Source: Verrucomicrobiales bacterium (lineage in GTDB: Bacteria > Verrucomicrobiota > Verrucomicrobiia > Verrucomicrobiales > DEV007). From it: 33,467 bases of DNA. This document shows, one piece after another, positions 7,641 through 15,046 of the stretch. Location: positions 1 through 33,467 of the forward strand of contig DUBC01000012.1 in NCBI GenBank assembly GCA_012960505.1, read 5' to 3'. The position numbers and the translations under genes are program-made. Every line of letters begins with the position of its first letter. Position 1 is the stretch's first letter. Below the pieces are notes generated by a model that searched no databases, was not told the origin of the DNA, and saw nothing but the letters and a program-made list of their open reading frames with translations.

Positions 7641-10257
7641 TGGCGTTGAGCAGTGCGTGGCACAGGGCGAACAAGCCCTTGTCGCGGACAGTTTGGAGAG
7701 CGACCTTGGATTCGGCGGGTTCCGGTGGACGGCCAAGCGCCAGGCGGAAGGCACGGTCGACTTGGTCTGCCGCCTTTGCGCCGGCATCCTGTTTCAGGCG
7801 CGCAGCGAAATAACCGACCTGCTTGAGCATGAAAGGATTGTTGCTGAGCGTGAGCGCCTGCAGCGGCGTGGTGGTGGTGAGCCGCTTGGGTGTAAGGTTG
7901 GAGGGATCCGGGCAATCCAGCGTGGTGAGAAACTCGTGAGGTGTGGTGCGGACGACGAAGCGATAAATGCTGCGTCGCCAGAGATCGGGAGTGTCCGGCG
8001 TGATATAACGGTAAATGGGTGCGTAGGCCTCGGTGTATTTAAAGTCGCGATAACCCGGACCGCCGGCCTTGAGGTTGAGCTTGCCGCTGGTCGCCAACAC
8101 GGCATCGCGCATCTCCTCAGCCTGCAGTCGGCGGGGGGTTTGCCGCCAAAGGAAACGGTTGTCGGCATCGGCCGCCATGCCGTGGGCGGTGTGGGACACC
8201 TGACGGTAGGTGACGCTGGTGACGATGAGACGGGTGATGGCCTTGATCGAGCCATTGCGGGTGCGGAGTTCCTCGGCAAGCCAATCGAGCAACTCAGGGT
8301 GCGTGGGCTTCTGTCCGCCACGGCCGAAGTCGCTGGAGGTTTCGACGATCCCGTTTCCAAAAGTCCATTGCCAAAGGCGATTGGCCATCACGCGGTAGAC
8401 GAGGGGGTTGTCCTCGTGGGTGATCCAGTGAGCGAGGGCGAGTCGACGTTCGGCTTCGGTCGACGCCACGCTGCCGAGGTCGGGGTCGAGCATTTGCAGG
8501 GCGGATAGTGCGCCGGGCGCGAGCGGCACGCCGGTCGGGGCTTCTGGGTTGCCGCGTTCCAGGATGCGTACCTCGGGCATCTTCGTTTCGGGGACGACGG
8601 CATGAACCTTCCCGGTGCCGAGCGCGCCGATTTTTTCGTCGAGAGTCTTTTTTCGTTTGTGCAGGTCGGCGAGGAGTCGGCGTTGTTTTTCCGGCAATTC
8701 GGTTTCGGGAGCTTTCAGCTTGGGGTTACCGAAGCCTACTTGGTCCATACCGATGCCGTTCCCGGAAGCGGTGGCAATCAGGGTGAGGAAACGGACGGAG
8801 GCGGGCAGGGGGATGTCCATGTCCTGCAGGCTGTCCGAGCGTTTCAGCTTGAGGAACTTGACCACTTCGCGGCCATCGACGTACACCCGTGCGTCGGCGA
8901 AGGAGTTGTCTCCGCGGGTGCCGAAGTAGCCGACCTGAGAGGTGAAGCGCAGGGTGTCGCGCCCCACGGTCCTGCGGAGTTCGGCGAGGTCGAAGGTGAT
9001 GCCAGCGTTGGCGTGGAGTCCCAGCAGCGCGTTGCCCTCCTTGGTGAAGTCCACGCCGCCCAACACCGTCGAGTGGGTGCGGTCGACGGGGCCGTTCCGA
9101 ATGACATCCCACGCCTTGCCGTCGGCGCCGCGTACGGATGGAATCGTGAGGCCGGTGGAGCTGATGGGGATATCCGGCTTGTCCTTGCCGGCTTGCGGGA
9201 TAAAAACGCCGTCCACGAATCGGTTGGGCGAGGGGCTGAACCGGTTGGGTTTTATGTCCGTGAGGAAGCCCATCGGCTTACGCTCGATCCTGCCCGTTCG
9301 CGGATCGATGCCGTCCTTGAAGGCGCCGGAACCTAGGCCATCGCCGCCGCCCACCACGTCGGCGAGGTCCACGCCGGGGGCGATGCGGTTGATTGCCTCG
9401 AGCAATTGAAGCCGTTCCTTCACCAGCTTGTCCTTCAAAGCGTCGGAAACGGATCGGTCTGCGCGTTTTACTCCGGCAAAGACGGCCGTGATCCGGTAGT
9501 ATTCCTCCTGCGATATTGGGTCGAGCTTGTGATCATGGCAGCGGGCACAGTTCAGGGTTACACCTAAGGCGGAGGTGAACACCTGTGTGACCATGTCGTC
9601 CAGATCGAGCGTCCGGGCCGAACGTCTCAACACACCGCTGCGGGTTTCCACCTGCCCCACGAAATCCCAAGGACCGGCAGCGAGGAAGCCCGTGGCAATG
9701 ACAGCATCCTCGTCGTCAGGGCGCAGGACGTCCCCGGCGATTTGCTCCCGCAGGAACTCCATATACGGTTTGTCCTCGTTGAAGGCGCTGATGACGTAAT
9801 CGCGATAGGGCCAGGCATGGGGCCGCAATTTGTCGCGCTCGAAGCCGTGGGTGTCCGCGTAATGCGCGATGTCCAACCAATGTCGGGCGAAGCGCTCGCC
9901 ATAGTGGGGCGAGGCGAGCAGTTGGTCGACCAGTTTATCGTAGGCCTTGGGATTTTTGCTCGTAACGAACGCCTCCACCACCTCGGGCTTGGGTGGCAGG
10001 CCAAGCAAATCGAAATGCAGGCGACGAATCAATGTGCGCCGATCAGCTTCCGCTGATGGAGCAAGGTTCATTCGGTCGAGAGATTGTTGAATCAGAGCAT
10101 CAATTGGATTGATAGCCTTACCTGCCTCATCGAATTTGGTTGGCACGGAGGGTCGGACTATCGGTTTCAAGGACCAGTAACCACTCTTCCGTGCATGAGG
10201 CGATGCCGATAACACCCCACAACTGAATAAAATGAGAATAATTACCTGAAAATGCAT
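7618..10257 (-). CDS. DUF1549/DUF1553 protein without N-terminal cytochrome domain
   Basis: About 879 residues from ATG 10257 (MHFQVIILILFSCGVLSASP, a signal peptide with AAGGA four to five bases before the ATG). DUF1549 spans about residues 50-260 with RLHFDLLGLPP, HWLDIAHYADTHGFERD and a heme-type CARCH at 237-241. A middle segment resembles an NPCBM-like sandwich (VGYFGTRGDNSFADARVYVDG). A short coiled coil follows, then DUF1553 (VMANRLWQWTFGNGIVETSS, then RLQAEEMRDAVLATSGKLN). The usual N-terminal PSCyt1 CxxCH domain, present in the paralogue at 15043-17973, is absent here. An upstream TTG at 10362 keeps the frame open, but that extension is the leader repeat. The gene is GC-rich and forms an operon with the DUF1501 gene downstream. 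Redox function is inferred from the CxxCH motif only. Confidence 0.9.
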   Translation of the reverse strand: MHFQVIILILFSCGVLSASPHARKSGYWSLKPIVRPSVPTKFDEAGKAINPIDALIQQSLDRMNLAPSAEADRRTLIRRLHFDLLGLPPKPEVVEAFVTSKNPKAYDKLVDQLLASPHYGERFARHWLDIAHYADTHGFERDKLRPHAWPYRDYVISAFNEDKPYMEFLREQIAGDVLRPDDEDAVIATGFLAAGPWDFVGQVETRSGVLRRSARTLDLDDMVTQVFTSALGVTLNCARCHDHKLDPISQEEYYRITAVFAGVKRADRSVSDALKDKLVKERLQLLEAINRIAPGVDLADVVGGGDGLGSGAFKDGIDPRTGRIERKPMGFLTDIKPNRFSPSPNRFVDGVFIPQAGKDKPDIPISSTGLTIPSVRGADGKAWDVIRNGPVDRTHSTVLGGVDFTKEGNALLGLHANAGITFDLAELRRTVGRDTLRFTSQVGYFGTRGDNSFADARVYVDGREVVKFLKLKRSDSLQDMDIPLPASVRFLTLIATASGNGIGMDQVGFGNPKLKAPETELPEKQRRLLADLHKRKKTLDEKIGALGTGKVHAVVPETKMPEVRILERGNPEAPTGVPLAPGALSALQMLDPDLGSVASTEAERRLALAHWITHEDNPLVYRVMANRLWQWTFGNGIVETSSDFGRGGQKPTHPELLDWLAEELRTRNGSIKAITRLIVTSVTYRQVSHTAHGMAADADNRFLWRQTPRRLQAEEMRDAVLATSGKLNLKAGGPGYRDFKYTEAYAPIYRYITPDTPDLWRRSIYRFVVRTTPHEFLTTLDCPDPSNLTPKRLTTTTPLQALTLSNNPFMLKQVGYFAARLKQDAGAKAADQVDRAFRLALGRPPEPAESKVALQTVRDKGLFALCHALLNANEFAYVD

Positions 10258-10270
10258 TGAATCCTTGTCC

Positions 10271-10361
10271 AACCCTAACACCCCACAACTAACCGGCCAA
10301 TTACAAAATCCACCGAAGATTATAACGGGAACAGTGGCTCTTTTCTTTCGATCCCCGAACA
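10271..10361 (-). repeat. 91-bp leader repeat, copy B
   Basis: Second copy, 13 bp upstream of the ATG at 10257. TATAAT lies at 10324-10319 on the minus strand. Similarity to copy C continues beyond the core, with GACCATGAATCA shared, and resumes at the 3' end of the LRR gene at 10401. The 14-mer AGTTGTGGGGTGTT of the repeat recurs inside the signal-peptide codons at 10211-10224, encoding the second of two SCGVL strings. Confidence 0.9.
10319..10324 (-). promoter_or_regulatory. Candidate -10 box inside leader repeat B
   Basis: TATAAT on the minus strand, 62 bp before the ATG at 10257. It is the equivalent of the hexamers in copies A and C. There is no clear -35 partner. Confidence 0.35.
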
Positions 10362-10400
10362 ACGGACCATGAATCAGGGGTCGTTGGTCAGGGTAAGGGG

Positions 10401-11450
10401 TTAAGGCTTCTCACTAATCAACTTTACAGGTCGCTCCCCAAAAGTCTCACCCCAGCCCTTTGCTTCGGGTTTGCGGTAGATGGTGGGGGTGGATTTTGCG
10501 AAAACTCTTATTGTCCCAACCGTAGGAGCATCCCCAAGAAATGTCACTGCGGTCAGGCTGGTGCAGTTTTCAAAGGCCACATTCCCGATGCTTGTAACGC
10601 CATCAGGAATCGTGATGCTAGTCAGGCTGCTGCAATGACTGAAGGCACTACTCCCGATACTGGTAACGCCATCACCAATCGTGATGCTCGTCAGGCTGCG
10701 GCAACCACTGAAGGTCCAATCACCGATGCTTGTGACGCTGTCGGGGATCGTGATGCTCGTCAGATTGGCGCATGCCGCGAAGGCAGATTCCCCGATGCTT
10801 GTGACGCTATCTGGAATGGTGACGCTCGTCAGGCTGTTGCAAAAAGAGAAGGCCTGACCGCCGATGCTGATGACACTGTCGGGAATTGTGATACTCGTCA
10901 GGTTAATGCAATTCTTGAAGACATTATTCCCGATACTGGTGACGCTGTCAGGGATGGTGACGCTCGTCAGGCTTGCGCAGCTAAAAAATGCGTAATTCCC
11001 GATGCTGGTGACGCTGTCAGGGATGGTGTAATTAGTGCCCGTTTTGGAACTTGGATACTTTATCAGGACCGTCTTCTCTTTATTGAACTGAACCCCATCC
11101 ACATAGGTGTAATGTCGCTTATTCTCAATCCATGTCTCAATACTGGGACGCTGCAACATTAAGATTGGAGAGAAGGTAAGGATTAATCCAATGGTACTGA
11201 GTCTTTTTCCTGCGAGCGTTCCACTGCTGAGACGGAGTCCAATGATTGATATAATCAAGCTGATAAGCATTAAAGGAATTGCTCCAAGAACAATTGCGAT
11301 ACCACCCAAATAATGCCCCACATTTTGACTTGTTATGCTCAGTGCAATTAATGCCAAGATGATAGAAATAACTCCTAGAACACTTGAGGTTATAGTTGTT
11401 CTCAGTGAATGTTCCTGCTTCTGAACAAGAGGATCTTCACTTGAATTCAT
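10401..11450 (-). CDS. Membrane-anchored BspA-type leucine-rich repeat protein
   Basis: 349 residues. Three hydrophobic segments at about 20-40, 48-70 and 82-98 anchor the N-terminus. They are followed by seven 23-residue BspA/LRR_5 repeats at about 151-311, with unit pattern [20 protein letters not shown] short C-terminal tail ends [12 protein letters not shown]. BspA-type repeats form solenoids that bind proteins or surfaces in other bacteria; the ligand here is unknown. The start ATG 11450 sits behind leader repeat copy C. The composition is intermediate between the GC-rich genes around it and the AT-richer chromosome. Its 3' end plus the following spacer is partly duplicated upstream (remnant at 11625-11708), so the locus has undergone tandem duplication. 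Whether the repeats face the cytoplasm or the outside cannot be decided from sequence alone. Confidence 0.88.
   Translation of the reverse strand: MNSSEDPLVQKQEHSLRTTITSSVLGVISIILALIALSITSQNVGHYLGGIAIVLGAIPLMLISLIISIIGLRLSSGTLAGKRLSTIGLILTFSPILMLQRPSIETWIENKRHYTYVDGVQFNKEKTVLIKYPSSKTGTNYTIPDSVTSIGNYAFFSCASLTSVTIPDSVTSIGNNVFKNCINLTSITIPDSVISIGGQAFSFCNSLTSVTIPDSVTSIGESAFAACANLTSITIPDSVTSIGDWTFSGCRSLTSITIGDGVTSIGSSAFSHCSSLTSITIPDGVTSIGNVAFENCTSLTAVTFLGDAPTVGTIRVFAKSTPTIYRKPEAKGWGETFGERPVKLISEKP
10518..11027 (-). repeat. Tandem 69-bp repeats encoding LRR units
   Basis: About seven diverged 69-bp units encode the 23-residue LRR repeats. The most constant part is GTGACGCTGTCAGGGAT and variants (plus-strand letters), encoding IPDSVTSI. 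Unit boundaries are approximate. Such DNA repeats can expand or contract in multiples of 69 bp without a frameshift. Confidence 0.85.
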
Positions 11451-11457
11451 GGCTTAA

Positions 11458-11548
11458 AACCCTAACACCGCACCACGAACCGACCAATTACAAAATCCAC
11501 CGAAGATTATAACGGGAACAGTGGCTGGTGGCTCACGATCCCCGAACA
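11458..11548 (-). repeat. 91-bp leader repeat, copy C
   Basis: Third copy, 7 bp upstream of the LRR gene ATG at 11450. TATAAT is at 11511-11506 on the minus strand. Beyond the core, similarity to copy B continues (GACCATGAATCA) and resumes at the LRR-tail remnant at 11625, matching the layout LRR tail, spacer, leader, next gene seen at 10401-10257. Confidence 0.9.
11506..11511 (-). promoter_or_regulatory. Candidate -10 box inside leader repeat C
   Basis: TATAAT on the minus strand, 56 bp before the ATG at 11450, the same distance as in copy A. There is no conserved -35 partner. Confidence 0.35.
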
Positions 11549-11624
11549 ACTGACCATGAATCATGAGTCAGGGTTCAGGGTGACTACTCACTCCCCACGA
11601 TGCAGGTCGCGTGATTGGGGATCC

Positions 11625-11708
11625 CTAAGGCTTATCGCTGATCAGCTTTACTGGCCTGTCTGCCCCCGTTTCCCAATCACTTAGGGCATCCGTTATTCGA
11701 TTTCCCAT
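11625..11708 (-). pseudogene. 3' remnant of a second LRR gene
   Basis: A short minus-strand frame ends ALSDWETG ADRPVKLISDKP and then TAG. The intact LRR protein ends [21 protein letters not shown]. The shared RPVKLIS(E/D)KP ending and the aligned Trp and Gly residues make homology convincing although only about 27 codons remain. No LRR units lie upstream of it, so the body of the gene was deleted or replaced. The remnant stands 5' of leader copy C exactly as the intact LRR gene stands 5' of leader copy B. Confidence 0.75.
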
Positions 11709-11914
11709 GATTCGTGATAAATGGTGCAGGGCGCAGGGACCACCTCCCAGAAGACAAGAAGCCCTTGGCCAAGAGACCTCATAAACCCCTAAGGCACAGG
11801 GGGCTTGCTGTTTGGCGGACGGGTGGGTATGATATGCACCATGTCCGGCTTGTTATGCACTTTAAACCCACGAGGTGTTTCCAAACGAAGTTCCAACTGA
11901 GCCTTTCAGCAATC
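11709..11914. other. Spacer upstream of the plus-strand PQQ gene
   Basis: The plus-strand frame of the PQQ gene is open back to 11714, but the extra 67 codons show no signal peptide or family similarity. I treat the stretch as leader or intergenic. It contains the point where gene direction switches from minus to plus. I see no clear promoter or terminator in it. Confidence 0.4.
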
Positions 11915-13231
11915 ATGAGCATCCTGCCATCACACATCACGCTTTGTATTCTAAGTCTCCTGTTAGCAACCTGCCTGGGCACATTGGCGGTTGCGCAGGA
12001 GAACCAATGGACGCGGTTCCGCGGGCCGAATGGTACGGGGATCAGCGATGCCAGGACAATCCCCACCCGATGGACGAACGCCGACTACAACTGGATCGCG
12101 AATCTGCCGGGCACAGGCAGCAGTTCGCCTGTCGTTTGGAAGGATCGCCTGTTCCTGAAATGTGTTAACAAGGCAATGGCGACGCGTTCGGTCCTGTGCA
12201 TCGACACGGGGAACGGTCAGATCCGCTGGCGCCGCGATTTTCCGTACAAGGATTATCGCATGCATCGGGACAACGACGTTGCGTCCGCCACTCCGACGGT
12301 GGATGCCGACGGCGTGGTCGTGGTCTGGTCGACGCCGGATCAATTGCTCATGCTGGCCTTCGATCTGAACGGCAAGCCGATGTGGGAGCGTGACCTTGGG
12401 CCATACAAGGGACTACACGGCTCGGCCAGCTCGCCGATCATCGACGACGACGTGGTCATCCTGGCTAACGATCAGATGCACCCTAAACGCATGGCGCGAT
12501 ACCTGCCAAAGAACGCGTCCATGGTCCCGGGCAAGAGTTTTCTCATTGCGGTTGACCGCATGACGGGCAAGACGCGGTGGAAGGTGCCGCGCCACACGGA
12601 ACTGGCCGGTTATGCCACGCCGTGCGTGCGGCGCGTTGACGGCGGTCGGTCGGAAGTCATCTTCACCGGCACGGCGCACGGCATCACCAGCGTGGACCTG
12701 GCAACGGGCAAGGTAAACTGGGAGATCGACGACGTGTTTGCCAGCCGCACCGTCGGCTCCCCTCAGTTGCACGGCGAGCTGGTCTTCGCCAGTCACGGCG
12801 CCGGCCTGGCCGGTCAACGTTTCGTAGCGGTGCGCCCGAAGCGAGTCGGTAACATCATCAAGCCCGAGGTGGCTTACGAAATCACGCGCAGCGTTCCGCT
12901 GGTGCCCAGCTTCGTGGTCAAGGACGGGTTGCTGTTTCTATTGGCTGACAGCGGCATTATGACATGCGTCGACGCCCCCACGGGAGAAATGCATTGGCGC
13001 GAGCGCATCGGAGGCGAGTCCTACAGTTCACCCGTGTGGGTTGATAACCGGCTGTACTGTGTCAGCAAGCGAGGTGAGGTGGTCGTCATCGCGGCGGAAA
13101 AGACCTACAAGCCACTGGCTCGAATCCAACTGGGAGAAAAGTGCTTTTCCGTGCCGGCCGTGGCGGGCGGCGTCATGTTTTTCCGTACGCAGTCGCGGCT
13201 GTTCTCGCTTGGCGGGAAAGCAGCCGACTAA
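11915..13231 (+). CDS. Secreted PQQ-like beta-propeller protein
   Basis: About 438 residues from ATG 11915. The protein begins MSILPSHITLCILSLLLATC, a signal peptide ending near AVAQENQ, and then the family hallmark WTRFRGPNGTGISD. Outer-membrane PQQ-like propeller motifs follow: SSPVVWKDRLFL, VLCIDTGNGQIRWRRD, LIAVDRMTGKTRWKV, ITSVDLATGKVNWEI. Proteins of this type are abundant in Planctomycetes and Verrucomicrobia. PQQ binding is not shown for most, so a quinoprotein activity is only a possibility. The ATG chosen is the one that begins the signal peptide; upstream starts at 11714 or in between would bury it. The gene is GC-rich. It is followed 39 bp later by a truncated LamG-type gene, likely once in the same operon. 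Confidence 0.85.
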   Translation: MSILPSHITLCILSLLLATCLGTLAVAQENQWTRFRGPNGTGISDARTIPTRWTNADYNWIANLPGTGSSSPVVWKDRLFLKCVNKAMATRSVLCIDTGNGQIRWRRDFPYKDYRMHRDNDVASATPTVDADGVVVVWSTPDQLLMLAFDLNGKPMWERDLGPYKGLHGSASSPIIDDDVVILANDQMHPKRMARYLPKNASMVPGKSFLIAVDRMTGKTRWKVPRHTELAGYATPCVRRVDGGRSEVIFTGTAHGITSVDLATGKVNWEIDDVFASRTVGSPQLHGELVFASHGAGLAGQRFVAVRPKRVGNIIKPEVAYEITRSVPLVPSFVVKDGLLFLLADSGIMTCVDAPTGEMHWRERIGGESYSSPVWVDNRLYCVSKRGEVVVIAAEKTYKPLARIQLGEKCFSVPAVAGGVMFFRTQSRLFSLGGKAAD

Positions 13232-13270
13232 GGTGCCTTTGGTGCATGCAGCTTCGCTAGTCCGCTACAG

Positions 13271-13474
13271 ATGAGCACAGCTCCGAGTTTCAATCCGATG
13301 AACCAACTAAGCGTCACGTATCGAAAATCCTTTGGCGTTCTTGTGGGATCCATCGCTTGTTTGCTGGTTGCACAACTTTTCCCAGGGATGGCAACCGCCG
13401 CGGACAAATACGAGCAGTTGATCCTGGCGGATCGGCCGGTGGCCTATTGGCGGTGCCAACAGCCCGCGGAGTAA
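13271..13474 (+). pseudogene. 5' fragment of a LamG-type secreted protein
   Basis: The frame encodes only 67 residues: a signal peptide (about residues 10-44, GVLVGSIACLLVAQLFPGMA then TAADKYEQ) and the opening LILADRPVAYWR of a LamG/concanavalin-like module. It then ends at a TAA after QQPAE. Proteins with this opening normally continue for hundreds of residues. The break coincides with the change from GC-rich to AT-richer sequence at about 13,470, so the rest of the gene was probably removed by a rearrangement. ATG 13298 is an alternative start giving a more typical signal peptide. Confidence 0.75.
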
Positions 13475-13582
13475 GATGGGGAGCATCCTTTGGGCTTACT
13501 ATCCTAAGTTACTACTGGCGCTCAGTGCCTCTCAGCACCATAGAGAACCTTTGTCGCTGTTCACACTATAATAATAGTGGTA

Positions 13583-15046
13583 TCAAGAAACAACATCATG
13601 AATAACATTTCCGGCCACATCAGTTAATCTGAAACGCCTGCCGCTATGAAGGTAAGTGAGTCGTTTATGATCCATTCCTAACAAGTGAAGGATTGTCGCA
13701 TGAATGTCATGAATTTCCACAGTGTCGACTGCAGCCTTGTGGCCAACCTCATCGGTTTCACCGTAAGATGTGCCTCCGCGGGCACCGCCTCCGGCAAACC
13801 AATAGCAACCTGCGTGCGGGTTGTGGTCGCGTCCCGTTGGCTTTCCTCCTGAGAGTTGAGAAACTGGGAGACGTCCAAATTCTCCTCCCCAAATTACCAG
13901 TGTTTCATCAAGCATTCCGCGTTGTTCTAGATCCGCAAGGAGTCCCGCAATGGGCTGATCGGTTTCACCGGCGAACTGGGTATGATTTTTCTTGATATCT
14001 CCATGACCGTCCCAGCTACGTGCATTTTCCATTCCTCCTGAGTAAATCTGTACAAAGCGGACCCCACGTTCGACCATTCGTCGTGCCATGAGGCACTGGC
14101 GGGCAAAGTGTGCGCATCGTTTCTCACCGATCCCGTAAAGGGACTTGATGTGTTCGGGTTCATTGTCGATTTCGAAGCATTCCGGCGCTTCTTGCTGCAT
14201 ACGGTAGGCCAGTTCAAAGCTCTTGATGCGTGCGGTCAGCTCTGTTTCAGCTGGGTAACGTTTTTCGTGTGCTGCGTTGAGCTTACCTAAGAAATCAAGT
14301 TGTGCACGTTGTTGCTGATCACTTAGGCCAGCAATGCGTTTAAGGTTAGGAATTGGTTCTCCCTTTGAGCGGACCCAGGTTCCCTGAAACGCTCCTGGAA
14401 GGAAACCACTTCCCCAGTTCGCTGCATGGCCCTTAGGCAATCCGCGATTGAGCGGGTCTGACATTACCACGAAGGCAGGTAGGTTCTGGTTCTCTGTTCC
14501 CAGTCCATAAGTGACCCAACTTCCCACGCAAGGATTGCTCATGCGTGGAACTCCAGTGTTTGCCATGAACAGTGCTGGACTGTGGTTATTGGACTTAGTG
14601 TGAAATGATTTGATAAATGCCATCTTATCGACGTGCTGAGAGAGGTGCGGAAAAATCGAAGATGCCCACATTCCGCTGTTGCCGTATTGCTTGAACTCGA
14701 ACGGTGACTTGAGTAGGGGGCCGACTGCCTTGTCAAAGAAACCTGTGGTATTATCAAAGCCCTCAAGTTTTTTGCCGTTTGCTTTTTCGAGTCCTGGCTT
14801 GTAGTCCCAAGTGTCAACATGACTTGGGCCGCCGTTAATAAAGAGCCAGATCACGCGTTTTGCGTTACCGAAGCCGTGTGGATGACGTGCAGCCATTGGA
14901 TTTGGTCCGATATTTGTGTTGGCTTCCCCTTTTCCAATTAGTAAAGAATTGAGGGCTAGCATGCCGATACCGCCCCCGGCACGCTGTAATAATTCGCGTC
15001 GGTTGAAGGCTTTTTCTATGCGTCCGCAATGGTTGTCTTTAATCAT
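13583..15046 (-). CDS. DUF1501 protein, second copy
   Basis: 487 residues with a Tat-like signal (FNRRELLQRAGGGIGMLAL) and DUF1501 motifs: WLFINGGPSHVDTWDYKPGL, ARQCLMARRMVERGVRFVQI, VIWGGEFGR and GRDHNPHAGCYWFAGGG. The start overlaps the stop of the upstream DUF1549/DUF1553 gene by 4 bp (ATGA), so the two are translationally coupled. The same two-gene arrangement occurs at 6231-10257, but the proteins differ throughout and the codon use here is AT-richer, so this is an old paralogue rather than a recent copy. Secreted or periplasmic location is inferred from the signal. The enzymatic reaction is unknown. Confidence 0.92.
   Translation of the reverse strand: MIKDNHCGRIEKAFNRRELLQRAGGGIGMLALNSLLIGKGEANTNIGPNPMAARHPHGFGNAKRVIWLFINGGPSHVDTWDYKPGLEKANGKKLEGFDNTTGFFDKAVGPLLKSPFEFKQYGNSGMWASSIFPHLSQHVDKMAFIKSFHTKSNNHSPALFMANTGVPRMSNPCVGSWVTYGLGTENQNLPAFVVMSDPLNRGLPKGHAANWGSGFLPGAFQGTWVRSKGEPIPNLKRIAGLSDQQQRAQLDFLGKLNAAHEKRYPAETELTARIKSFELAYRMQQEAPECFEIDNEPEHIKSLYGIGEKRCAHFARQCLMARRMVERGVRFVQIYSGGMENARSWDGHGDIKKNHTQFAGETDQPIAGLLADLEQRGMLDETLVIWGGEFGRLPVSQLSGGKPTGRDHNPHAGCYWFAGGGARGGTSYGETDEVGHKAAVDTVEIHDIHATILHLLGMDHKRLTYLHSGRRFRLTDVAGNVIHDVVS

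Noticed and set aside
7641..7787. Upstream extension of the first DUF1501 protein
   Set aside because: The extra 49 residues are a shadow of the DUF1549/DUF1553 gene end and would bury the twin-arginine signal.
10258..10362. TTG start at 10362 for the DUF1549/DUF1553 gene
   Set aside because: The extension is the 91-bp leader repeat; ATG 10257 has a good ribosome site and begins a signal peptide.
10518..11027. Regular 69-bp repeats as a CRISPR array
   Set aside because: The repeats are diverged, contiguous and in frame; they encode LRR units and there are no unique spacers or cas genes.
274..11548. Leader repeats as integron attC sites or a gene-cassette array
   Set aside because: The expected inverted core sites (RYYYAAC / GTTRRRY) and strong palindrome are absent, and no integrase is seen.
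11592..11621. Inverted repeat TCCCCA / TGGGGA
   Set aside because: Only 6 bp with an 18-nt loop and no T-run; within chance expectation for this spacer.
13564..13579. Hairpin CACTAT-AATA-ATAGTG after the second DUF1501 gene
   Set aside because: The stem is only 6 bp, AT-rich and without a T-run; too weak to call a terminator.
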